Below are positions 36,314 through 47,039 of a stretch of DNA of 64,000 bases, one piece after another (the first letter of the stretch is position 1; each line of letters starts with the position of its first letter). The notes under the pieces were generated by a model. The model made no database searches. It saw only the letters and a list, made by a program, of their open reading frames with translations, and was not told the DNA's origin. Origin of the DNA: Aegilops tauschii subsp. strangulata (Eukaryota > Streptophyta > Magnoliopsida > Poales > Poaceae); the NCBI RefSeq assembly GCF_002575655.3, contig NC_053039.3, forward strand, positions 377,681,633-377,745,632. The letters run 5' to 3'. Both the position numbers and the translations under genes were made by a program.

Positions 36314-37484
36314 TGTCGGGTGGTTGATGCGACATATGCCAACGGATGGCTTATCATTGTGGGTGCCAATAAGACATCGCCGGTGCCTGGAAATGGGATG
36401 AGGCGAAGACATGCACGCCGGCGGATCTTACCCAGGTTCGGGGCTCTCCGAGGAGATAACACCCCTAGTCCTGCTCTGCGGGGTCTCCGCATGATCACTA
36501 GATCAAGAAAGGTAGCTACAATCGCTCCTAGAGCTGTTGGGTGCAAGGGAGAAGAAGAACAAGGCTAGCTCTCACTTCTCTCTCACTATGGTGTGTGTGC
36601 TATGCTTAGAAGCCAACCCTTTGCATGGGTGCCCCGGGGGGTTTATATAGGCCTACCCCCCGGGGGTACAATTGTAATCCGGCTGGGTTCCGGTCCCAGC
36701 CGTCAGTGTCTACACTCGCCGGCTTCTCCGCCGGCTGTTGGGGCCCGCCGACTGGTGGGTCCCGCCGGCTGCCGGCCTCTTGGCCGACAGGCCGGCCCCA
36801 CCGCCTAGGGTCTTGTCGGCGGCTGCTTACTGTAGCCTAGCCTCTGATGACGAGGGCTTTGTCGAGGTAAGCGTGGCTACAGTGGGCCGCCTCGGGGGCT
36901 CTCACTGTAGCCTTACCTCGTCTTGTCTCTTTAATGGGGCTCCTGCTTCGAGGAAGGGGGTAGTCGGATTCTGGGGGCCGGCTACGCCCTCGGCCGACTG
37001 GGGGAGGCCGGGCCGCCTCCGCGCCTCTCTCTGGCGGAAGGGGCCCGCCGCCTGCGGGCCGTACAGGAGTCGGTCGTGGATGACGTTGAGGCTGGCATGG
37101 CTACAGTGCCGAGCCGAACAGGAGACGGTCATCCCGTACGGCCTCCTGTGGCCATGCCTGCCTCGGGCCTCGGGAGTAGTGGGCCGCACTGTGGCCACAC
37201 CCCGTCTTGTCACCGTTATGTGGGTGTAGCTTTGGTGGTTGTGATCTCGGCTGACTGCTTGGAGTCGGCGCTCTTCTAGGCCGGCTCCCTGGAGTCGACA
37301 ACCCCGTAGTTGTCCTGGGGGGAGGTCGTTGAGGCTGGGTCGCCTTCCGGGAGTCGGCTTCAGAGGTAGCCGGTCAGGGAAGGCGGCCCAGTGCTCGGAG
37401 TGCTTGGAGGCCCAAAGGCCTGATAATTTTTTCAGAAGAACCAGGGGCAGTCGGTTAAGCTACCCGTGGCCATTTACTCCGACA
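36314..37484 (-). repeat. 5' LTR of copy 2
   Basis: This 1171-bp LTR has a TATA box (tttatata on the + strand at 36642-36649) and would drive transcription to the left. It differs from its partner at about two dozen positions plus a 1-bp indel near 37378. Confidence 0.95.
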
Positions 37485-38220
37485 ATGTTTCTACATCATG
37501 AAAATGAGGAAACTAACATGGCCATTGATACACACTCATATTTAGTAGTAGTATATAGATTAGTAGAAAATAAGGATAATATCCATATATTCCTAACCGT
37601 TTGATTATTCAGGGTACAAATTGGCTGTAATGACATGGTCACAATCGCATGAATTAACTCATTCCAAATATAGCTGATTTACGGCGTCTCTAATACATTG
37701 CCATAGTTCTACTCAAATTCTGCTCAAACAGGGATATGCCAATCATCACAAAAAGTTCAAACAGTGTCATGGCATCATCATTAACATGAGACGGAAACAA
37801 CTTACACGCGCCGTCCCAGCAATACGTGGTGCCATCTGCTTTGTCGATCGCGTAGATGATGCCATTGTGTTCAATAGCATCACAGAAGTGTGTATCAGCT
37901 TTGATGATGATCCACTGCGAGCCGAGTTGTCTCCAGCTAAAGAAGGCACCGTCGTAAAGATAGGCGAGTCCGCGGTCGAACAAGGCAATTAGCTTGAAGT
38001 CTGCGTAATTCGCATGTCATGTGGGCACTTGGCAGATTACAATCTTCTGCAAAACAAGGTCCGTCCAACTGACGTAGTAATCTAGATGACTTGGACCGCG
38101 ATGGTAATACTCTATATAATCTAACGGAGGAAGGATAATCTCATGGGAGGTATGGAAGTTCACGAGCACCAACTTTTTACCGTCTTCTCTGAAGGCAGCC
38201 ATCCAGTGGGAGTTCATGCC

Positions 38221-38366
38221 GACCCAGTACATACCTGCCAAGAAGTTTCGGGCGATGGTGATCGGATCGATGTCGAGGGAAATGATGTACGGCGACCCAC
38301 TACATACCTGCAAAGAAGTTTCGGCTAATGGAGATCGGATTGAAGTCGAGGGGCATCATGCACGCC
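38221..38366. repeat. 73-bp tandem duplication in exon 1 of the F-box/DUF295 pseudogene
   Basis: Units 38221-38293 and 38294-38366 both start gaccca(g/c)tacatacctgc and stay in register over 73 bp at about 80 percent identity. Because 73 is not a multiple of three, the duplication shifts the reading frame. Confidence 0.85.
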
Positions 38367-38593
38367 TCCGTATCATGGTGAGCCAATCTCACAAGACCAG
38401 ATAGCAGCAAGCAGGGTGTCTTGAAAAGCTTAGGCCTTGCTTCGACGATGGCCGTGTGCATGTCCCTCGAGCATGCAGCCAGCCGCAGGGCGCTCAACAT
38501 ATCCATACACAAACAATAGAGGTCGAGGATGTCACTGGGGAGATTGCTCCAATCGCGGCTCATATGGATGCTGCGCGGTTCGCGTTCGGCCAT

Positions 38594-39736
38594 GGTGGAG
38601 TTTGGAAGGGGGCTTGATTTACGGGGGAGAAGGATGTCGGTGCTGGAGCGGCTAGCGAGGGAATAGTGGTACTGGGGGAGGTGAGTGAGGCGACAGTACA
38701 CGGGGGCACAGTGAGATGGAGACGGAGACGGAGACGGAGAAGGAGATGGAGATGGAGATGGAGTGGTGCAATGGGAGCGGAGAGGGAGACGAGGCGAGGC
38801 GCCAATGTGCTGTACAGCGGCGGTGACAGACTGCACAGTGCACAGGGTGAGGCTGACTTTGGTAACCCAAACACGCCGCCTGGACTAGTGTCAGGCGCAG
38901 GGTGTTGTCACTTCACTGTGAGGACCGGATGAATAGTATTTTGACCATCAAGTGTACCACAGTTGTACTACTACTACTACTAGTAGTAGTAGGAACATGA
39001 GTACTCCAGTATTGTATAGCGGAAATAGGTCTCCCGTGCTAGCATGCCTGTTCACTTCATCGTTCAGGTATCATCCATATTGCGAGCAGAACCAAATTCT
39101 CGTGCATGCCCAATCAACGCCCTGTCGCGATGCATGTAGTGGTCGTTCTGGTGCATCAAGGACGGCATGCAGATCGTTCCATACTTGAGAAGAGGAAAAA
39201 TGGAAAGGTAGAACGCGGCAGCAGAGGAAGAGAACGCTGGCTAACGAGGCTGGGAGGGGGTCGAGCAGGAAGTTAATGCTCCACGCCTAAAGGTTTTGGG
39301 AAAACCTGATTTTCATAAGGTGACTTATACTCACCTAAACGGAGGAAGTATTCCTTAACCAGAGAATGTTGTATCTCCCACTCACGCGCTAAAAAAAAAC
39401 TACGACACATTTTTTATCTGTTTGCATAGGTCCCACCTATCAGGAAGGATGGGCACGTACACAAACAGGTACGACTCATCAGTCTACCCGCATAGCCTTT
39501 TCGTTTAATCTACCTAGCCGTCTAATCAACTGCCTGCACGCCACTTCTCCCATTTACTTCTCCATCGGGAACCGATTCTCCTCGGCTTCTTCACCTCCCC
39601 TTCATCTTCATTTGCATCCAAACCCCACTGAGTTCACATTGTTTTAACCTCTTTAAATAATCATCTACTACTTCAGTTAGACTAGCCATCTAATCCTAAT
39701 TCTCCAAACCATAGCCCTCCGTTCCAGCGGTTCCAA
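38594..39736. other. Spacer with simple repeats
   Basis: Upstream of the F-box/DUF295 ATG there is a (GAGACG/GAGATG)n microsatellite at about 38715-38763 and a palindromic (CTA)n(GTA)n run at 38966-38991. At 39310-39360 a fragment (ctaaacggaggaagtattcc) resembles a MITE end. No gene was seen until 39737. Confidence 0.55.
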
Positions 39737-40642
39737 ATGGCGAAAGAGATCGAGAAGCAGGTTTTTAGCGTCCAACATGTCCTCGTCGAAGGCTCGATGC
39801 GCATAGTTGCCACCGTCACCGTCCACCCAAGGGTTGTTCGGTAGCGGATCAACAATGTATCCGACTCCCTCGAAAAGGTAGAGACGAGGGTCATCGGTCT
39901 CGACGCAGAGTACACGGAGCGTGCCCCTGGGAAGATCCAGCGCGCCGCCGTCCTTCAGCTGTGCCTCGAAGATGATGTTTTGGTGTACCACATCATACAC
40001 TCGCCCTCCATACCAGGTGAGCTTCACGATTTCTTGTCTCGGGAGGACGTATACTTCTGTGGGGCAGCCATCGAAGGGGACAAACAGAAGCTGGAGCCGT
40101 ACAACCTTGATTTGAAAAGCATCGCTGACCTACAAACCAGAATCAAAATTCCTGTAGAAGATTGTGATAAACAGACACCATCCCTATTCGACGAAGCAAA
40201 TTTTGTGCTCGGTACAAATCTTCAGAAGGGTGACGAGACGGTGGCATTAAGGTCGTCTGGATGGGAGAATTATCCCTTGATGTACGAGCGGATAAAATAT
40301 GCTGCCCTCGATGCCCGTGTGAGTTTCGAGATAGCTGCAAGGTCCAAAGAGCTTGTTGCGAAGCCGTCTCCCACAGAGAATGAGAACAAGAAGAAGAAGA
40401 AGAAGAAGAAGAAGAAGAAGAAGAAGAAGAAGAAGAAGAAGAAGAAGAAGAAGAAGAAGAAGAAGAAGAAGAAGAAGAAGAAGAAGAAGAAGAAGAAGAA
40501 GAAGAAGAAGAAGAAGAAGAAGAAGAAGAAGAAGAAGAAGAAGAAGAAGAAGAAGAAGAAGAAGAAGAAGAAGAAGAAGAAGAAGAAGAAGAAGAAGAAG
40601 AAGAAAAGGCTGCACCAGCAGGAGGGCATTATGGATGGATGA
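39737..40642 (+). pseudogene. DEDDy 3'-5' exonuclease-like (WRN exonuclease type) pseudogene
   Basis: The frame runs from an ATG at 39737 to a TGA at 40640-40642 (302 codons). The exonuclease motif I is seen as VIGLDAEYT (Asp and Glu of DxE). It is followed by QRAAVLQLCLEDDVLVYHI, a central part with LDLKSIADL, and a final motif YAALDARVSFEIA with the expected Tyr and Asp. The family removes nucleotides from 3' ends; plant members of this type are mostly unstudied. An in-frame TAG at 39842-39844 breaks the N-terminal part. The normal C-terminus is replaced or extended by (AAG)72, read as polylysine. It sits at the far end of the CACTA-like insertion, so it is probably a captured host sequence. 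Confidence 0.75.
40388..40603 (+). repeat. (AAG)72 microsatellite
   Basis: There are 216 bp of uninterrupted AAG with no visible imperfection. It is in frame with the exonuclease-like pseudogene, giving about 72 lysines. A perfect array of this size suggests recent expansion; the exact length may also be affected by assembly. Confidence 0.97.
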
Positions 40643-40683
40643 ACTATTTCCTCTCTTGTAAAAAAATTTATTCCCTCTCGGCA

Positions 40684-41226
40684 TGAGTGACAGAAGCACA
40701 GCCCCGAGTAAGTAGGTTGTTTGCGTATGGGATAAAGAGGACTTGATACTTTAATGCTATGGTTGGGTTTTACCTTAATGATCTTTAGTAGTTGCGGACG
40801 CTTGCTAGAGTTCCAATCATAAGTGCATATGATCCAAGTAGAGAAAGTATGTTAGCTTATGCCTCTCCCTCAAATAAAATTGCAATAACGATTACCGGTC
40901 TAGTTATCGATTGCCTAGGGACAAATAACTTTCTCGTGAAAAAAAGCTCTTTACCAAAACTAATTTAGTTGTGTCTTTATCTAAACAGCCCCTACTTTTT
41001 ATTTACGCGCTCTTTATTATCTTGCAAACCTATCCCGTTACACCTACAAAGTACTTCTAGTTTTATACTTGTTCTAGGTAAAGCGAACGTCAAGCGTGCG
41101 TAGAGTTGTATCGGTGGTCGATAAAACTTGAGGGAATATTTGTTCTACCTTTAGCTCCTCGTTGGGTTCGACACTCTTACTTATCGAAAGAGGCTACAAT
41201 TGATCCGCTATACTTGTGGGTTATCA
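40684..41226 (+). repeat. Left LTR of the Sabrina-like element, second part
   Basis: This matches 46497-47039 of the right LTR with about eleven mismatches and ends GGGTTATCA. The LTR segment equivalent to 45962-46496 is absent on this side. Confidence 0.9.
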
Positions 41227-41237
41227 AGACCTTTTTC

Positions 41238-41255
41238 TGGCGCCGTTGCCGGGGA
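41238..41255 (+). other. Primer binding site, complementary to tRNA-Asp
   Basis: tggcgccgttgccgggga begins 11 bp after the left LTR and is complementary to the 3' end of plant tRNA-Asp. This is the usual primer of many Triticeae Gypsy elements. Confidence 0.85.
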
Positions 41256-41400
41256 GCAATAGCGTGGGGTGAATATTCTCGTGTGTGCTTGTTTGCTTTA
41301 TCACTAAGTAATTTTTATTTGTTGTTCTTAGTTGTTTTCTATCTTTAGTTATGGGTAGGAAACTCAAAATACCAAAAAATTAGTTGTACCCACCGAACCA

Positions 41401-42678
41401 ATGGTTGAAGAACCACTCAAAATCTATCACACTCCTGAAGCTTTTTACTTGGATCATCTTCGATCCCTATGTGCTCGTGCTGAAACCCCAACTAGCTTAG
41501 TTGAGGGCAAATCTTTAGATGAGCATGCTTGTTATGTGCGACACCGCATATCTCAAAAAGGGAAACTTTTATTGGATCAAATTCATCGTTTGCAATGTTA
41601 TGCTTGGAATTTATGTGAAATATATGATTTTACTTGTTGTTCTGAAAACCCTAAGAAACACCTTCCCTACCAATGTGAGTTTAGCGATAATGGAATCGTA
41701 TCTTCGTATGCTAAGGGTGTTTATAATTACTATGATGTTCAACAAATTGAAAATTTTGTTGCTTTTAAGGGTGCTTATGAAATTGCTTCTTTGATTGAAA
41801 AGTATGATGCTAGTCTTTACAAATCTGAAAACTTTGCCATACTTAAATATTGTTATGATAATTATGCTTCTAATGCCTATGTTAAACCATATATTGAGGA
41901 CTCCTCCGCTGTCCAAGAAGAGACTAATATTTTGCAGGGGTCTATGGAAGAAGAAATTGATGAAACTGTGAGCTCATTGGATGAAAAAGATGATGAGGAG
42001 AGCGAAGAACAAAAGGAGGAAGAGCGGATTAGCTACACGTGCCCACCTTCTAATGAGAGTAACTCTTCAACTCATACATTGTTTAATTTCCCTTCGTGCT
42101 TACCGAAGGATGATTGTTATGATCCCGTTGATTCTTTTGAAATATCCCTTTTTGATGATGCTTGCTATGCTTGTCGCCAAGATGCCAATATGAATTATGC
42201 TTATGGAGATGAACTTGCTATAGTTCCTTATGTTAAACATGAAATTGTTGCTATTGCACCCACGCATGATAGTCCTATTATCTTTTTGAATTCTCCCGAC
42301 TACACTATATCGGAGAAGTTTGCCCTTATTAAGGATTATATTGATGGGTTGCGTTTTACTATTACACATGATGATTTTGATAGATATAATATGCATGTGC
42401 TTGCTGCTCCTACTTGCAATTATTATGAGAGAGGAACTATATCTCCACCTCTCTATGTTTCCCACATGATAAAATTGCAAGAAACTGCTTATGCTATGCA
42501 TTGGCATTTACTTTGTGTGCATAAATTGTTCTTTTATGACATGCCAATGCATAGGAAGAGAGTTAGACTTCGTCACTGCTTGATATATGTTGCTTTGTGC
42601 TCACTACTAAATTACAAATCATTGTTAATCAAAATTGGCTTTGATATACCTTGGGATCCGGGTGGATCCATTACTTGA
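41401..42678 (+). CDS. Internal protein of the Sabrina-like element, function unknown
   Basis: This is an intact 425-residue frame starting at an ATG and following the primer site by about 150 bp, where gag would normally begin. The sequence has no gag, protease, polymerase or integrase motif that I can see. The N-terminal half (for example TPEAFYLDHLRSLCARAETP) looks folded. The middle is very acidic (about residues 180-215, runs of Glu and Asp). The C-terminal half is rich in Tyr, Asp, Cys and His. It stayed open over 1.3 kb in an otherwise old, interrupted element. It may be a diverged gag-like or accessory protein; that is speculation. The stop at 42676-42678 is followed by non-coding DNA. 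Confidence 0.65.
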   Translation: MVEEPLKIYHTPEAFYLDHLRSLCARAETPTSLVEGKSLDEHACYVRHRISQKGKLLLDQIHRLQCYAWNLCEIYDFTCCSENPKKHLPYQCEFSDNGIVSSYAKGVYNYYDVQQIENFVAFKGAYEIASLIEKYDASLYKSENFAILKYCYDNYASNAYVKPYIEDSSAVQEETNILQGSMEEEIDETVSSLDEKDDEESEEQKEEERISYTCPPSNESNSSTHTLFNFPSCLPKDDCYDPVDSFEISLFDDACYACRQDANMNYAYGDELAIVPYVKHEIVAIAPTHDSPIIFLNSPDYTISEKFALIKDYIDGLRFTITHDDFDRYNMHVLAAPTCNYYERGTISPPLYVSHMIKLQETAYAMHWHLLCVHKLFFYDMPMHRKRVRLRHCLIYVALCSLLNYKSLLIKIGFDIPWDPGGSIT

Positions 42679-45523
42679 GCACTATATGCCTAGCTTAATG
42701 GCTTTAAAGAAAGCGCTGCCAGGGAGACAACCCGGAAGTTTTAGATAGTCATTTATTTCTGTTGTGTGCTTTTATAAAGCTAAAAAATAAAAATAATGTG
42801 CCGAGGTTTGCCTTTAGGATGTTTTAGACTACTTGCTGGTTTGTGCGGTGCAGGACAGAAACTTTGGCTGTAGTGCGCGATTTTTCATTTTTTACTGGAA
42901 CGTCAAATGGTTCTGAAACTTTTTGCACTGTCTTTCTATACAAATTTTTTATTTTTCATAATTTTGGCAGAATGTTTGGAGCACCAGAGGTATGGTGAAT
43001 TTTCAGATTATTACAGACTGTCCTGTTTAAGACAGATTCTGTTTTTGATGCATAGTTTGCTTGTTTTGATGAAACTATCGATTTCTATCAGTTGATTAAG
43101 CCATGGAAAAGTTATATTACAGTAGCTACAATGCAAAAAAATATGAATTGTTTTGCAACAGTACTTAGAGTAGTGATTTGCTTTATTATACTAACGGATC
43201 TTACCGAGCTTCTGTTGAGTTTTGTGTGGATGAAGTGTTCGAAGATCGAGGAGGTCTCGATGTGAGGAGAAGGAAGAGAGGCAAGAGCTCAAGATTGGGG
43301 ATGCCCAAGGCACCCCAAGTAAATATTCAAGGATACTCAAGCGTCTAAGCTTGGGGATGCCCCGGAAGGCATCCCATCTTTCTTCAACAAGTATCGGTAT
43401 GTTTTCGGATTCGTTTCGTTCATGCGATATGTGCCAATCTTGGAGCGTCTTTTGCATTTAGTTTTCACTTTTATTTTATGCACCAAGCTGGTATGAGATA
43501 GTCCTTGGTTGATTTATAGAATGCTCATTGCACTTCACTTATATCTTTTGAGTATGGTTTTATAGAATGCTTCATGTGATTCACTTATATCATTTGAAGT
43601 TTGGATTGCCTATTTCTCTTCACATAGAAAACCGCCATTTGTAGAATGCTCTTTTGCTTCACTTATATTTGTTAGAGCGTGGGCATATCTTTTGTAGAAA
43701 GAATTAAACTATCTTGCTTCACTTATATCTATTTAGAGAGATGACAGGAATTGGTCATTCACATGGTTAGTCATAAAATCCTACATAAAACTTGTAGAGC
43801 ACTGAATATGATATGTTTGATTCCTTGCAATAGTTTTGCGATATAACGATGGTGATATTAGAGTCATGCTAGTGGGTAGTTGTGGATTGTAGAAATACTT
43901 GTGTTGAAGTTTGTGATTCCCGTAGCATGCACGTATGGTGAACCGTTATGTAACGAAGTTGGAGCATGAGGTATTTATTGATTGTCTTCCTTATGAGTGG
44001 CGGTCGGGGACGAGCGATGGTCTTTTCCTACCAATCTATCCCCCTAGGGGCATGCGTAGTATTACTTTGCTTCGAGGGCTAATAAACTTTTGCAATAAGT
44101 ATATGAGTTCTTTATGACTAATGTGAGTCCATGGATTATACGCACTCTCACCCTTCCATCATTGCTAGCCTCTTCTGTACCGTGCATTGCCCTTTCTCAC
44201 CTCGAGAGTTGGTGCAAACTTCGCCGGTACATCCAAACCTCGTGATACGATACGCTCTATCACACATAAACCTCATTATATCTTCCTCAAAACAGCCACC
44301 ATACCTACCTATCATGGCATTTCAATAGCCATTCCGAGATATATTGCCATGCAACTTCCATCATCATCATATACATGACTTGAGCATTTATTGTCATATT
44401 GATTTGCATGATTGTAAGATAGCTAGCATGATGTTTTCATGGCTTGTCCTTTTTTGATGTCATTGCTAAACTAGATCATTGCACATCCCGGTACACCGCC
44501 GGAGGCATTCATATAGAGTCATATCTTTGTTCTAGTATCGAGTTGTAATATTGAGTTGTAAGTAAATAAAAGTGTGATGATCATCATTAAATAAAAGTGT
44601 GATGATCATCATTATTAGAGCATTGTCCCAGTGAGGGAAGGGTGATGGAGACTATGATTCCCCCACAAGTCGGGATGAGACTCCGGACGATAAAATAAAA
44701 AAAAATAAAAAAAGAGAAGGCCCAAAAAAATGGGAGAAAAAGAGAGAAGGGACAATTTTACTATCCTTTTACCACACTTGTGCTTCAGAGTAGCACCATT
44801 TTCTTCATATAGAGAGTCTCTTGAGTTATCACTTTCATATACTAGTGGGAATTTTCATTATAGAACTTGGCTTGTATATTCCGATGATGGGCTTCCTCAA
44901 ATGCCCGAGGTCTTCATGAGCAAGCAAGTTGGATGCACACCCACTTAGTTTCCAGTTTGAGCTTTCATACACTTATAGCTCTAGTGCATCCGTTGCATGG
45001 CAATCCCTACTCCTCACATTGACATCAATTGATGGGCATCTCCATAGCCCGTTGATTAGCCGCGTCGATGTGAGACTTTCTCCTTTTTTGTCTTCTCCAC
45101 ACAACCTCCATCATCATATTCTATTCCACCCATAGTGCTATGTCCATGGCTTGCGCTCATGTATTGCGTGAGGGTTGAAAAGGCTTAAGCGCGTTAAAAA
45201 GTATGAACCAATTGCTCGGCTTGTCATCGGGGATGTGCATGATGTGAATATTTTGTGTGGTGAAGATGGAGCATAGCCAGACCATATGATTTTGTAGGGA
45301 TAAATTTCTTTGGCCATGTTATTTTGAAAAGACATGATTGCTTTATTAGTATGCTTGAAGTATTATTGTCTTAATGTCAAATGATAGACTATTGCTTTGA
45401 ATCACTCGTGTCTTAATATTCATGCCATGATTAGATTATGTGATCAAGATTATGCTAGGTAGCATTCCACATCAAAAATTATCTTTTTTATCATTTACCT
45501 ACTCGAGGACGAGCAGGAATTAA
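42679..45523. other. Non-coding interior of the Sabrina-like element
   Basis: AT-rich sequence with the phrase cttggggatgcc near 43300 and 43350, which resembles the purine tract at 45524. A partial tandem repeat (aaataaaagtgtgatgatcat, 44564-44612) and a poly(A)-rich stretch (44690-44730) are also seen. Frames are short and unrecognisable. No reverse transcriptase or integrase was found. Confidence 0.6.
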
Positions 45524-45535
45524 GCTTGGGGATGC
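45524..45535 (+). other. Polypurine tract of the Sabrina-like element
   Basis: gcttggggatgc lies directly before the right LTR start (TGATACG at 45536). Confidence 0.6.
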
Positions 45536-47039
45536 TGATACGTCTCCGTCGTATCTACAATTTTTGATTGTTCCATGCCAATATTCTACAACTTTCATAT
45601 ACTTTTGGCAACTTTTTATACTATTTTTGGGATTAACATATTGATCTAGTGCCCAGTGCTAGTTCCTGTTTGTTGCATGTTTTTTGTTTCGCAGAAAATC
45701 CATATCAAACGGAGTCCAAACAGGATAAAAACTGACGGAGATTTTTTTGGAATATTTGTGATTTTTGGGAAGAAGAATCAACGCGATACGATGCCCGAGG
45801 GGGCCACGAGGCAGGGGGGCGCGCCGTGGACCCTCGTGGCCCCCTGTAAGGTGGTTGGAGCCCTTCTTTCGATGCAAGAAAGCTAATTTCCGGATAGAGA
45901 TCGTGTCCAAAATTCAGCCCAATCGGAGTTACGAATCTCCGGTTATAAAAGAAACGGTGAAAGGCCAGATCTGAGAATGCAGAAACAGAGAGAGACAGAG
46001 AGACAGATCCAATCTCGGAGGGGCTCTTGCCCCTCCCACGCCATGGAGACCAAGGACCAGAGGGGAAACCCTTCTCCCATCTAGGGAGGAGGTCAAGGAA
46101 GAAGAATAAGGAGGGGGCTCTCTCCCCCTCGCTTCCGGTGGCACCGGAGTGCCGCCGGGGCCATCATCATCACCGCAATCTACACCAACAACTTCACCGC
46201 CATCATCACCAACTCTTCCCCCCTCTATGCAGCGGTGTAACCCCTCTTTTACCCGCTGTAATCTCTACTTAAACATGGTGCTCAATGCTATATATTATTT
46301 CCCAATGATGTATGGCTATTCTATGATGTTTGAGTAGATCCGTTTTGTCCTATGGGTTAATTGATGATCGTGATTGGTTTCAGTTGCATGTTTTATTATT
46401 GGTGCTGTCCTATGGTGCTCTCCGTGTCGTGCAAGCATGAGGGATCCCCGCTGTAGGGTTTGCAATATGTCCATGATTTGCTTATGGTGGGTGGCGTGAG
46501 TGACAGAAGCACAGACCCGAGTAAGTAGGTTGTTTGCGTATGGGATAAAGAGGACTTGATACTTTAATGCTATGGTTGGGTTTTACCTTAATGATCTTTA
46601 GTAGTTGCGGACGCTTGCTAGAGTTCCAATCATAAGTGCATATGATCCAAGTAGAGAAATTATGTTAGCTTATGCCTCTCCCTCAAATAAAATTGCAACA
46701 ACGATTACCGGTCTATTTATCGATTGCCTAGGGACAAATAACTTTCTCGTGACAAAAAGCTCTTTACTAAAACTCATTTAGTTGTGTCTTTATCTAAACA
46801 GCCCCTAATTTTTATTTACGCGCTCTTTATTATCTTGCAAACCTATCCCGTTACACCTACAAAGTACTTCTAGTTTTATACTTGTTCTAGGTAAATCGAA
46901 CGTCAAGCGTGCGTAGAGTTGTATCGGTGGTCGATAAAACTTGAGGGAATATTTGTTCTACCTTTAGCTCCTCGTTGGGTTCGACACTCTTACTTATCAA
47001 AAGAGGCTACAATTGATCCCCTATACTTGTGGGTTATCA
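45536..47039 (+). repeat. Right LTR of the Sabrina-like element
   Basis: This is a complete 1504-bp LTR, TGATACGTC..GGGTTATCA. A TATA-like tataaaag at about 45953-45960 may belong to its promoter. It is the reference that shows what the left LTR has lost. Confidence 0.9.

Larger units (their letters stand above)
23538..37484 (-). mobile_element. Complete Tat/Grande-like Gypsy retrotransposon (copy 2)
   Basis: Two LTRs (23538-24707 and 36314-37484) start TGTCGG and end CCGACA. Both flanks carry the perfect 5-bp duplication atgtt (23533-23537; 37485-37489). On the minus strand the order is 5' LTR, primer site (36311-36294), gag-pol (36000-29881), a spacer, a spliced gene on the opposite strand (25304-29090), purine tract, 3' LTR. 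The LTRs differ at roughly two dozen sites by eye over 1.17 kb, which suggests a fairly recent insertion. It sits in an intron of a pseudogene carried by a CACTA-like element and is the youngest layer of the nest. Confidence 0.95.
22374..38593 (-). pseudogene. F-box/DUF295 (KIB-type) gene, decayed and split by a retrotransposon
   Basis: The ATG is at 38593. Exon 1 (38593-37806) encodes an F-box-like start (WSNLPSDILDLYCL) followed by DUF295 beta-propeller sequence (FREDGKKLVLVNFHT; LAYLYDGAFFSW; NGIIYAIDKADGTTYCWD). It ends at a gtaagt donor (37805-37800). Exon 2 (22886-22374) starts after a ctacag acceptor and continues the family pattern (HNWFLARSDDGKRLMIIRTH; FLGLNYPIN) to a stop at 22374. 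F-box/DUF295 proteins are plant SCF ubiquitin-ligase adaptors of mostly unknown targets. Breaks: an in-frame TGA at 38017-38019, an in-frame TAG at 22650-22652, and a 73-bp duplication in exon 1 that shifts the frame. The intron grew from about 970 bp to 14.9 kb through the Tat-like insertion. It also holds a MITE. Confidence 0.8.
14772..40683 (+). mobile_element. CACTA-like element carrying gene fragments, right end lost
   Basis: The left terminus, CACTACAAAAAAGACACATC, sits directly in the LTR of the Sabrina-like element. It is followed by the inverted motif block with cacttctatgacgataattgtgac, and then by kilobases of subterminal repeats. After these come a DUF4283-type sequence, an F-box/DUF295 pseudogene and a DEDDy exonuclease-like pseudogene. 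No matching GTAGTG end precedes the point where the LTR resumes (about 40684), and about 535 bp of LTR (equivalent to 45962-46496) is missing there. A deletion across the right junction explains both. Without the later Tat-like insertion it would be about 12 kb. No transposase was seen in it. That all of 14772-40683 is one element is inference from its position inside a single LTR. Confidence 0.6.
14326..47039 (+). mobile_element. Sabrina/Athila-like LTR retrotransposon, interrupted
   Basis: The left LTR starts TGATACGTCTC at 14326, is broken at 14771, resumes near 40684 and ends GGGTTATCA at 41226. The right LTR is 45536-47039. Flanking 5-bp sequences are gatcc (14321-14325) and tatcc (47040-47044), a one-mismatch target duplication. 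A tRNA-Asp primer site follows the left LTR. The internal region (41227-45535) encodes only one protein of unknown function and has no visible gag, protease, reverse transcriptase or integrase, so the element would need proteins from a relative. The two LTRs differ by about 2 to 4 percent by eye. Confidence 0.85.

Noticed and set aside
36314..36546. Extension of gag into the 5' LTR
   Set aside because: The frame is open into the LTR, but transcription starts inside the LTR and the first in-frame ATG in the internal region is at 36000.
40247..40699. Polyleucine, polyphenylalanine and polyarginine frames
   Set aside because: These are alternate readings of the (AAG)72 array.
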